A DNA stretch of 9,155 nt. Origin: Bacteroidota bacterium (GTDB lineage Bacteria; Bacteroidota; Bacteroidia; Bacteroidales; CG2-30-32-10). The DNA lies in NCBI GenBank assembly GCA_013334735.1, contig JAAXXA010000077.1, positions 1 through 9,155 of the forward strand. The letters are read 5' to 3'. The position numbers and the translations under genes are program-made. Within the stretch, counting starts at the first letter, position 1, and each line of letters opens with the position of its first letter. The notes beneath the pieces are model-generated. The model did no database searches. It saw only the letters and a program-made list of their open reading frames with translations, and was not told the origin of the DNA. This document shows positions 1 through 7,500 of this stretch, in pieces.

Positions 1-79
1 TTTTAGTAAGTTCTTTTAACCATTCAGCATGTTCTGCCGTAAGGTCTTTTTGCCGGTATTTCCAAATCCAGTTTTTTGA
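1..79. repeat. Left copy of 79-bp terminal direct repeat
   Basis: Positions 1-79 are base-for-base identical to 9077-9155, the exact end of the window. The repeat lies inside the malQ 3' coding region. An exact match running to both ends is typical of assembler overlap on a circular contig, or of a contig stopped at both sides by the same repeated sequence. Joining the copies gives a circle of 9,076 bp. Confidence 0.95.
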
Positions 80-229
80 ATGAGTACCTGGAAGATTCAT
101 TCTTGCTTCTTCGCCCAGATCAAGTATATCTTGTAAAGGTGCAATGGCAATATCTGCCTTAGAAGCCCATGCTAAACGTATCAGTGATTTTGAAATACCT
201 TCATCGAGGTTGTCATGTTTTCTACTCAT
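1..229 (-). pseudogene. malQ: C-terminal fragment of 4-alpha-glucanotransferase (MalQ, GH77)
   Basis: Translated on the minus strand, this piece reads LIRLAWASKADIAIAPLQD, then ILDLGEEARMNLPGT, then NWIWKY. This is the end of the GH77 catalytic barrel of MalQ/DPE1 (amylomaltase), which transfers maltosyl and glucanosyl units between alpha-1,4-glucans in the cytoplasm. The family is about 500 aa long; only about 75 residues are visible here. Family resemblance stops near the residues HDNLDEG (around 200-215). The ATG at 227-229 is probably an accident of the break and not a true start, because upstream codons do not look like MalQ and the catalytic residues, which lie further toward the N-terminus, are absent. 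The remaining C-terminal codons and the stop are not in this copy but appear at 9063-9076 next to the identical right-end repeat. If the window is circular, the fragment would be 80 codons from the ATG to that stop. Identification is confident; 'truncated' depends on the assembly being correct here. Confidence 0.75.
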
Positions 230-283
230 GATTCGATTGGATATTCTACTGGTTCTTCTATACGTTTTCGTTTTGGAGCTTAA

Positions 284-460
284 AGCTGGAATACATATAG
301 AGAGATTAACGGATTATTATCAGGGTCAGTAGCATGGAATAATTTAATTTTTCAAAGAAGTGGCGTGAATGTTGGCATCGGGACAACTAACCCGACTGCG
401 AAGTTACACATGGCTGGGACGACAGGAGTAAATGGCATTATGTTCCCTGAAAATTGCTAA
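284..460 (+). pseudogene. 3' remnant of a tail-fibre-like surface protein gene
   Basis: The open frame after the TAA at 281-283 encodes SVAWNNLIFQRSGVN followed by VGIGTTNPTAKLHMAGTTG and VNGIMFPENC, then stops at TAA 458-460. The VGIGTTNPTAKLHVAG...GIMFPDGT pattern is a hallmark of fibre-like surface proteins in Bacteroidota and their phages, where it normally precedes further fibre repeats or a C-terminal intramolecular chaperone of the endosialidase type. Here there is no plausible start, no signal peptide, and the protein ends immediately after GIMFP, where the family usually continues with DGT. I read it as a degraded or recombined gene end. The left limit is set by the stop codon and not by homology; only about 330-450 is clearly family-like. 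It may be a displaced partner of the N-terminal fragment at 8470-9027. Confidence 0.55.
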
Positions 461-496
461 TGGCTATGTTTCAAGAATAAGGTAAGTATTATGTTT

Positions 497-520
497 CTAC
501 AAAAATAGTATTTTTTGTGG
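497..520 (+). terminator. Weak A/T-rich hairpin, possible terminator
   Basis: CTACAAAAA pairs with TTTTTGTGG (one G-T wobble) around a six-base loop, giving a nine-bp stem between the gene remnant ending at 460 and the promoter candidate at 559. The stem is A/T-rich and its T-run is inside the stem, so it is a poor classical intrinsic terminator; chance pairing in A+T-rich DNA is a real alternative. Confidence 0.25.
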
Positions 521-558
521 CACAATGAAAATAATTTATGATGAATTAATAAAAATAT

Positions 559-566
559 TATCTTTG
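559..566 (+). promoter_or_regulatory. Bacteroidota-type -7 promoter box (TATCTTTG)
   Basis: TATCTTTG is a perfect match to the TAnnTTTG -7 element used by the primary sigma factor of Bacteroidota. The region about 19 bp upstream (TTATG at 536-540) is only a weak match to the -33 TTG element. Transcription would begin roughly 45 nt before the ATG at 617. No comparable box was seen in the 18-bp and 29-bp gaps downstream, so this is the likely promoter for all three genes. No Shine-Dalgarno sequence precedes the start; the leader is A-rich, as is usual in this phylum. Confidence 0.5.
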
Positions 567-616
567 AAAATAATTAACAAATAAATAACTTTTCAAATAA
601 ATGAAAATGTGAACCT

Positions 617-3600
617 ATGAAAAAAATATTTGCAAAAATAACAGCTTTGATCATACTAACTCTTGGGTTATGGTTTAACACTTTAGCTGCCAATAGATAT
701 TGGGTAGGCGGAACAGGAACTTGGAGCGCAACTGCTCGTTGGTCAACTTCTTCCGGTGGGACGGGAGGCGCTTCTGTGCCGACTATCACGGATGATGTTT
801 ATTTTGATGCCAATTCATTCAGTACTGTCGGGCAAATTGTAACCATAGGCGCAGCCGCTACTTGTAAATCAATGACATGGGCAGGAGCCGCAAACACCCC
901 TACTCTGGCAGGAACATTTGCTTTGAATATTTATGGTTCTTTATTACTAAACATACAAATGAATATTACTTATACAGGCGCCATTTCTTTCAAATCAAAC
1001 AACTCCGGAAATACAATACAAACCAATGGCAAAACATTATCATCTCAGATAACTTTTGACGGACTTGGGGGTGAATGGACTTTACAAGACAACCTAACCC
1101 TAACTATATCTAGTAGTTACTATATTGTCCTTACCACTGGTTCATTAAATACTAATGATAAAACTGTAACCGCTTATCGATTTAATACTACGGGATCAGG
1201 GATTCGATCATTGGCATTAGGTTCCTCAACCATAAATGTAAGCTCAACTAGTAGCACAAATTTAGCATGGGATGTTACAGGTTCTAATATTACTGTTAAT
1301 TCAGGAACTTCAACAGTTAACTTGACCGGCGCTACAAATTGTTATTTTAATACATCAAATTTTACTTATTACAATGTTACTTTCAATAATCCTTCTGCTA
1401 CTAGTGTTTTTTTTCAAGCCTCAAATTCAATTTTTCATGATGTTACATTAGCCGGTACGGGTACAATAAGTGGTGATAATACATTTAATGATGTTACAAT
1501 TGCCGGTAGTTGTAATATAAGTGGTAATAGTACCTTTAATAATGTTACAATTGCCGGAGGTGGTTCAATAAGTGGCGATAATACCTTTAATAACCTTGCT
1601 ATTGGGACAAGCAAAACAACAACCATCAGTAACACCCAAACTATCAATGGTACTTTTACATGTGATGGTACTTGCGGTATTCCTGCTACATTATCCGGTG
1701 GCACAATAAGTAAAGCAAATGGTGGTAATGTTACTATAAATTATGTCCGATTACAAAATGTAACTGCAACAGGCGGAGCTACTTTCATAGCAAATAATGT
1801 AATTGATTTTGGTAACAATAATGGCTGGACGCTAAACTCTCCTACATCACAAGATCTTTACTGGATTGGAAACGGGGGTAACTGGACAGATCCCAATCAT
1901 TGGTCATTTACAAGTGGAGGTATAAGTAGTGGTTGTATCCCAACGCTTTATAATAATGTTAATTTTGATGCAAATTCGTTCAGCGGAGGCGGACAAACGG
2001 TAACAATAGATCAAACTGCTTATTGTAAAACAATGGATTGGACAGGGGCGATAAGTACTTCTGCAATAGCAGGAAGCCAAATTCTGAATATTTACGGTTC
2101 TTTGATATTGAATTCACAGATGAATATTACTTATACCGGTTCCATTTATTTAAAATCAACCAGCACCGGAAATATAATACAAACTAATGGCAAAACATTA
2201 ACATCTCAGATGTATTTTGACGGACTAGGTGGCGGATGGACACTACAAGACAATCTAACATTAACACTTTCTAGTGCTTACTATATTTACCTCACAACAG
2301 GTTCATTAAATACTAATGATAAGATAATAATTGTTTATCGATTTAATAGTACAGGTGCTGGCGTACGCTCATTAACCTTAGGTTCTTCGACTATTAATGT
2401 AAGCTCAACTAGTAGCACAAATTTAGCATGGGATGTTACAGGTTCTAATATTACTGTTAATGCAGGAACTTCAACAATTAACTTGACAGGCGCTACAAAT
2501 TGTTATTTTAATACATCAAATTTTACTTATTACAATGTTACTTTCAATAATCCTTCTGCTACTAGTGTTTTTTTTCAAGCCTCAAATTCAATTTTTCATG
2601 ATGTTACATTAGCTGGTACGGGTACAATAAGTGGTGATAATACATTTACTAATCTCACTATTGCGGGTAACGCTACTATTAGTGGTAATAATATTTATAA
2701 TAATCTTATTCTTGGGACAAGTAAAACAACATCCCTCAGTGGTAATCAAACAATTAATGGTGTTTTTACTTGCAATGGCAATTGTGGCATTCCTGCAACA
2801 TTATCCGGTGGTACAATAAATAAAGCAAGTGGTGGCAATATAACTATAAATTATGTTCGTCTTCAAAATGTTATTGCAACAGGAGGCGCTACTTTCATAG
2901 CAAATAATGTAATTGATTTTGGGAACAATAATGGCTGGACGCTAAACTCTCCTACATCACAAGATCTTTACTGGATTGGAAACGGAGGCAGCTGGACAGA
3001 TCCCAATCATTGGTCGTTTACCAGTGGAGGTGCAAGTAGTGGCTGTATTCCATCTACTTTTGATAATGTTCATTTTGATGCCAATTCATTAGGTGTGGGC
3101 GCACAAACAGTAACTATAGACCAAACTGCTTATTGCAAAACTATGGATTGGACAGGAGTTGTAAGTTCTACTATCATGGCAGGAACTGTTTCTCTTAACA
3201 TTTATGGCTCTTTGATTTTAAATTCTGGAATGAATATTACTTATACAGGATCTATCTATTTCAAATCAAATATCACGGGAAACACAATACAAACCAATGG
3301 TAAAACATTATCATCTCAGATATATTTTGACGGTCTTGCAGGAGAATGGACTTTGCAAGATAATTTAACATTAACAACCTCGAGTGGTTACTATATATAC
3401 CTTAGTACGGGGTCATTAAATACGAATGATAAAACAGTTAGCGCTTATCGATTTAATAGCACGGGTTCAGGGATTCGTTCATTAACCTTAGGTTCTTCGA
3501 CTATTAATGTAAGCTCAACTAGTAGCACAAATTTAGCATGGGATGTTACCGGTTCAAATATTACTGTTAATGCAGGAACTTCAACAATTAACTTATCTGG

Positions 3601-4552
3601 CGCTACAAATTGTTATTTTAATACATCTAATTTTAATTATTACAATATTACTTTTAATAATGCTGCTGCTACAAGTGTTTTTTTTCAAACTTCAAATGCA
3701 AGTTTCCATGATGTTACTTTTGCAAGTATAGGTTCAATAAGTGGTAATAATACCTTTAATAATCTTACTCTGGGACCAAAGAAAACAACAACCATCAGTG
3801 GTACCCAAACTATAAACGGTACTTTCACATGTTATGGAATATCGGGTACTTTGGCTGCAATTTCGGGTGGAACACTTACTAAATCATCTGGTACTGTTTG
3901 TGTCAACTATGTAAATTTAAACGGTTCAACAGCAACAGGTGGGGCAGCATTTTATGCAGCTAATAGTACTAATGTTAGCAATGGTTGGTCGGCTACATCA
4001 TCATGCGCCACGTCGCCTGACACGCCTGAAAATCCAACGGTAAGCAATATTAGCAGCACTGATGCAACATTAAACAGACATGGGACTCCTCCAAGTGGTA
4101 TAACATGGTACTGGCAGGGAACATCCTGCGGTATTCTTACCAATCTGGGTTCCGGATCTACACTAAATGTAACATATTCGGGTACATATTATATCAAAGC
4201 ACAAAATAATACAACAGGGTCTTGGTCTTCTGGCTGTGGAAGTGTTTTAGTAAACTTACTTGTACCACCTGTTATATCTGCCACAGTGGATTGGGATGAA
4301 AGTAACGTACAGGAAATTACTTTAGCTGCCAATCGTTCTTTTACATTTACCAACGGCAAAAGTGGCGGTATTTATACACTTATCATAAAACAGAATAGCA
4401 CGGGTGGTTATACGGTTGTTTGGCCATCAATTCAGTGGACTAGCGGTATAGCCCCAACTTTAATTACAACACCTGGCGCTACTTCTATTATAAAATTTGT
4501 ATATGACGGTGACAATTATCTAGAAACCGAAAGATCCTTAAATAATTATTAA
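617..4552 (+). CDS. Giant secreted repeat protein, beta-solenoid modules with phage-fibre-like C-terminus (paralogue 1)
   Basis: This 1311-aa protein begins with a Sec signal peptide (basic KK, hydrophobic core at about residues 8-23, likely cleavage after LAA at 25). Three tandem modules follow, at about 27-412, 413-782 and 783-1129. Each opens with YW(V/I)G...G.W and a VxFDANSF motif, runs through Asn/Ser/Thr/Gly-rich strands (LNIYGSL, NITYTG, GSLNTND, STINVSSTSS), contains 17-aa HDVT..G..SI(S/T)GNNTF repeats, and ends with LSGGTI...INYV.L and GW. The pattern predicts a beta-solenoid. Residues about 1133-1222 look Ig-like (PTVSN...SGTYYIKAQNN). Residues 1224-1311 (EITLAANRSFTFTNGKSGG, IYTLIIKQ, FVYDGDNY) resemble a domain of phage tail-fibre proteins. 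No type IX sorting domain, transmembrane helix or enzyme motif is visible. It is probably a cell-surface fibre or adhesin; the function is inferred. The ATG is chosen because it directly precedes the signal peptide. Confidence 0.9.
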   Translation: MKKIFAKITALIILTLGLWFNTLAANRYWVGGTGTWSATARWSTSSGGTGGASVPTITDDVYFDANSFSTVGQIVTIGAAATCKSMTWAGAANTPTLAGTFALNIYGSLLLNIQMNITYTGAISFKSNNSGNTIQTNGKTLSSQITFDGLGGEWTLQDNLTLTISSSYYIVLTTGSLNTNDKTVTAYRFNTTGSGIRSLALGSSTINVSSTSSTNLAWDVTGSNITVNSGTSTVNLTGATNCYFNTSNFTYYNVTFNNPSATSVFFQASNSIFHDVTLAGTGTISGDNTFNDVTIAGSCNISGNSTFNNVTIAGGGSISGDNTFNNLAIGTSKTTTISNTQTINGTFTCDGTCGIPATLSGGTISKANGGNVTINYVRLQNVTATGGATFIANNVIDFGNNNGWTLNSPTSQDLYWIGNGGNWTDPNHWSFTSGGISSGCIPTLYNNVNFDANSFSGGGQTVTIDQTAYCKTMDWTGAISTSAIAGSQILNIYGSLILNSQMNITYTGSIYLKSTSTGNIIQTNGKTLTSQMYFDGLGGGWTLQDNLTLTLSSAYYIYLTTGSLNTNDKIIIVYRFNSTGAGVRSLTLGSSTINVSSTSSTNLAWDVTGSNITVNAGTSTINLTGATNCYFNTSNFTYYNVTFNNPSATSVFFQASNSIFHDVTLAGTGTISGDNTFTNLTIAGNATISGNNIYNNLILGTSKTTSLSGNQTINGVFTCNGNCGIPATLSGGTINKASGGNITINYVRLQNVIATGGATFIANNVIDFGNNNGWTLNSPTSQDLYWIGNGGSWTDPNHWSFTSGGASSGCIPSTFDNVHFDANSLGVGAQTVTIDQTAYCKTMDWTGVVSSTIMAGTVSLNIYGSLILNSGMNITYTGSIYFKSNITGNTIQTNGKTLSSQIYFDGLAGEWTLQDNLTLTTSSGYYIYLSTGSLNTNDKTVSAYRFNSTGSGIRSLTLGSSTINVSSTSSTNLAWDVTGSNITVNAGTSTINLSGATNCYFNTSNFNYYNITFNNAAATSVFFQTSNASFHDVTFASIGSISGNNTFNNLTLGPKKTTTISGTQTINGTFTCYGISGTLAAISGGTLTKSSGTVCVNYVNLNGSTATGGAAFYAANSTNVSNGWSATSSCATSPDTPENPTVSNISSTDATLNRHGTPPSGITWYWQGTSCGILTNLGSGSTLNVTYSGTYYIKAQNNTTGSWSSGCGSVLVNLLVPPVISATVDWDESNVQEITLAANRSFTFTNGKSGGIYTLIIKQNSTGGYTVVWPSIQWTSGIAPTLITTPGATSIIKFVYDGDNYLETERSLNNY
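1235..1487 (+). repeat. 253-bp near-identical block shared with 2396-2648
   Basis: By hand alignment this block differs from 2396-2648 at four positions out of 253, much less than the DNA on either side. Part of it is also shared with module 3: 2369-2484 and 3479-3594 differ at two positions out of 116, including a 71-bp exact run. It encodes NVSSTSSTNLAWDVTGSN through HDVTLAGTGTISGDNTF. Such patchy identity is the expected trace of recent gene conversion or unequal crossing-over among modules. Confidence 0.85.
1436..1588 (+). repeat. Three tandem 51-bp (17-aa) sub-repeats
   Basis: Units at 1436-1486, 1487-1537 and 1538-1588 encode HDVTLAGTGTISGDNTF, NDVTIAGSCNISGNSTF and NNVTIAGGGSISGDNTF, then run into NNLAIGTSKTTTIS. 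The spacing and the alternation of hydrophobic and Gly/Asn positions fit rungs of a beta-helix. The same unit occurs once at the matching site in module 3 (3707-3757), so copy number falls 3, 2, 1 through this gene. Confidence 0.9.
1778..1875 (+). repeat. 98-bp module-boundary repeat shared with 2888-2985
   Basis: The two copies differ at one base (position 1813) by hand count and lie exactly 1110 bp apart, spanning the module 1/2 and module 2/3 junctions (ANNVIDFGNNNGWTLNSPTS, then QDLYWIGNG). Recombination between them would cleanly remove or add one whole module without breaking the frame. Confidence 0.85.
2597..2698 (+). repeat. Two tandem 51-bp sub-repeats, module 2 of first giant gene
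   Basis: Units at 2597-2647 and 2648-2698 encode HDVTLAGTGTISGDNTF and TNLTIAGNATISGNNIY. The first unit is nearly identical in DNA to the first unit at 1436-1486; the second is more diverged. Confidence 0.85.
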
Positions 4553-4570
4553 CGATCTAAATATATACAC

Positions 4571-7500
4571 ATGAAAAATATATATCCAAAAACAATAGCT
4601 TTTATCATACTCACGTTTGAGCTAGGATTTAATACTTTTGCTGCCAATAGATATTGGGTAGGAGGAACAGGTACATGGGATGCAACTACTACTCACTGGT
4701 CTGCTTCTACAGGTGGAGGCAGCGGTGCTTCTGTACCGACAAGTGCTGATAATGTTTTTTTTGATGCCAATTCATTCAATGGTGGAGGGCAAACGGTAAC
4801 CATAGGCATTGCTGCTTCTTGTTATTCCATGAACTGGACAGGGGCATTAAATATCCCCACTTTAGCAGGAACTTTTGCTCTAAACATATACGGTTCTTTG
4901 ATTTTAAACTCTCAGATGAATGTTATTTATACCGGCGCCATTTCTTTCAAATCAAGCGCCACGGGAAATACAATACAAGCATACGGCAAAACTTTATCAT
5001 CTACAATTTCTTTTGATGGAACAGGGGGATGGATTTTGCAGGACGATTTAATATTAGAGAATAATTCCCCTATTACACTTAACACAGGTTCATTAAATAC
5101 GAATGGCATGACAGTGAGCGCTTATCGGTTTAATAGTCTATTGACTGGGATACGTTCATTAACCTTAGGTTCCTCTGCTATTTATGTCAGTTCAACCAGT
5201 AGTTCCACTTATGCTTGGAATGTTGGCGGTTCTAATGTTACTGTTAATGCAGGAACTTCTACAATTAACCTTACCGGTTCCACCTCATATTTTATTGCAT
5301 CAAATTTTAATTATTACAATGTTACTTTCAGTAATCCTATTGCTACTACCGAAAATCTACAAACTTCAAATGCTACTTTCCATGATGTTACTTTTACCGG
5401 TATAGGTTCAATAACCGGCAATAATACCTTTAACAATGTAACTTTTGCAAGTAACGGTTCAATAAGTGGAAATAACACTTATAATAATCTTACTCTAGGG
5501 ACAAGTAAAACAATATCACTCAGTGGTACCCAAACTATCAACGGCGCTTTTACATGCAATGGTACTTGTGGCTTTCCTGCAACATTATCCGGTGGCACAA
5601 TAAATAGATCAAGTGCTGGTAGTGTAACTATAAATTATGTTCGCTTACAAAATGTTATAGCAACAGGAGGCGCTATTTTTACTGCAAATAATGTACTTGA
5701 TTTTGGCGGCAATAATGGTTGGACGCTAAATGCTCCTACATCACAAGAACTTTACTGGGTTGGAAATGGAGGAAATTGGACGGATTCCAATCATTGGTCT
5801 TTAACCAGTGGAGGTACTAGCAGTGGGTGTATTCCTTCTCTTAATGATAATGTTCATTTTGATGCCAATTCATTTGGTGTGGGTTCACAAACAGTAAATA
5901 TTGACCAAATTGCTTATTGCAAAACCATGGACTGGACGGGGGCGGCAAGTTCTTCTATTATTGCAGGAAATCAAACCCTGAATATTTACGGTTCTTTAAT
6001 ATTAAACTCACAGATGTATATTACATATACCGGCGCTATTTATTTCAAATCTACCAACATTGGAAATACAATACAAACCAATGACAAAACATTATCGTCT
6101 CAGATATATTTTAACGGAATAGGTGGGGAGTGGACTTTGCAAGACAATTTGATACTAACAACATCTAGCAGTTACTATATATACCTTAATATGGGGTCAT
6201 TAATTACGAATAATAAATCAGTTAGTGCTTATCGGTTTAATAGCACGGGTTCAGGGATACGCTCATTAAACTTGGGTTCTTCTACTTTTAATGTCAGTTC
6301 AACAAGTAGTACTAATTTAGCATGGGATGTTACAGGTTCTAATATTACTGTCAATGCAGGAACTTCAATAATTAACTTGACCGGCGCTACAAATTGTTAT
6401 TTTAATACATCAAATTTTAATTATTACAATATTAATTTTAATAATCCTTCTGCTACTAGTGTTTTTCTTCAAACTTCAAATGCTATTTTCCATGATGTTA
6501 CTTTTGCCGGTATTGGTTCAATAACCGGTAATAACACCTTTAACAATGTTACTTTTGCGTGTAATGCTACTATAAGTGGTAATAATACTTATAATAATCT
6601 TAGTCTGGCGACTAGCAAAACAACATCACTCAGTAATATCCAAACAATCACAGGCACTTTTACATGTAATGGTAATTGTGATATTTCTGCAACATTATCA
6701 GGTGGCACACTAAATAAAGCAATTGGTAGCAATGTAATTATTAATTATGTTCATTTGCAAAATGTTATTGCAACAGGAGGCGCTACATTTACTGCAAATA
6801 ATGTAATTGATTTTGGTGGCAATAGCGGTTGGATTCTCAACCCTCCTTCATCACAAGATCTATACTGGATTAACAACGGTGGGGATTGGACAGATTCCAA
6901 TCACTGGTCGTTAAGCAGCGGAGGTACAAGCAGTGGTTGTATTCCATCTCTTTATGATAATGTTCATTTTGATGCTAATTCATTTGGTATAGGTGAACAA
7001 ACAGTAAACATTGACCAAATTGCTTATTGCAAAACTATGGATTGGACAGGGGCGGCAAGTTCTTCAACACTTGCAGGAAGTCAAACCCTTAACATATACG
7101 GTTCTTTGATATTAAACTCACAGATGTATGTTAATTATACCGGTGCCATTTATTTCAAATCCACCAACACGGGAAATACAATACAAACCTTTGGCAAAAC
7201 ATTATCATCTCAGATAAATTTTGACGGAATTGGCGGAGGATGGACTTTGCAGGACGATTTTATATTAGTTGGCAGCCTTACTATTACCCATATCACAGGT
7301 TCATTAAATACGAATGGTAAAACAGTGAGCGCATACCGGTTTAATAGTTCAGGTGCGGGGATACGCTCATTGACATTAGGTTCCTCTACTATTAATGTAA
7401 GCACAACAAGTAGTACTTCTCATGCGTGGGATGTTTTCGGTTCTAATATTACTGTTAATGCAGCAACTTCAACAATTAATTTAACCGGAGCTACAGGATA

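Larger units (their letters stand above)
695..4003 (+). repeat. Three tandem in-frame modules within the first giant gene
   Basis: Module limits, set by the recurring (D)LYWIG motif, are about 695-1852, 1853-2962 and 2963-4003. Module 2 is exactly 1110 bp from motif to motif. Modules 2 and 3 align at a constant 1110-bp offset through most of the first half. Module 1 aligns to module 2 at an offset of 1161 bp before, and 1110 bp after, the 51-bp sub-repeats, because it carries one extra sub-repeat. Conserved cysteines recur in SSGC(I)P and AYCKTMDW in modules 2 and 3, in NCYFN in all three, and as a CxxxC pair (CDGTC, CNGNC) in modules 1 and 2. Confidence 0.9.

Noticed and set aside
1..79. Terminal direct repeat of a transposon or an att site pair
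   Set aside because: The repeat lies within malQ coding sequence, there is no recombinase or transposase in the window, and it is flush with both edges, which fits assembly overlap better.
144..332. Plus-strand 62-aa open frame with a hydrophobic stretch, like a small membrane protein
   Set aside because: Its first part lies antisense to the recognisable malQ coding frame, and its hydrophobicity is explained by reading that frame backwards; no start signal or family match.
1436..1588. CRISPR array, because of short regularly spaced repeats
   Set aside because: The units are contiguous, in frame, coding and without unique spacers.
1435..1704. Minus-strand 89-aa open frame
   Set aside because: Shadow of the 51-bp repeats in the first giant gene; its Pro/Leu/Val repeats mirror the plus-strand Gly/Asn/Thr codons. 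Similar antisense frames at 574-789, 3952-4143, 4927-5109, 7210-7404 and 7837-8031 were dropped for the same reason.
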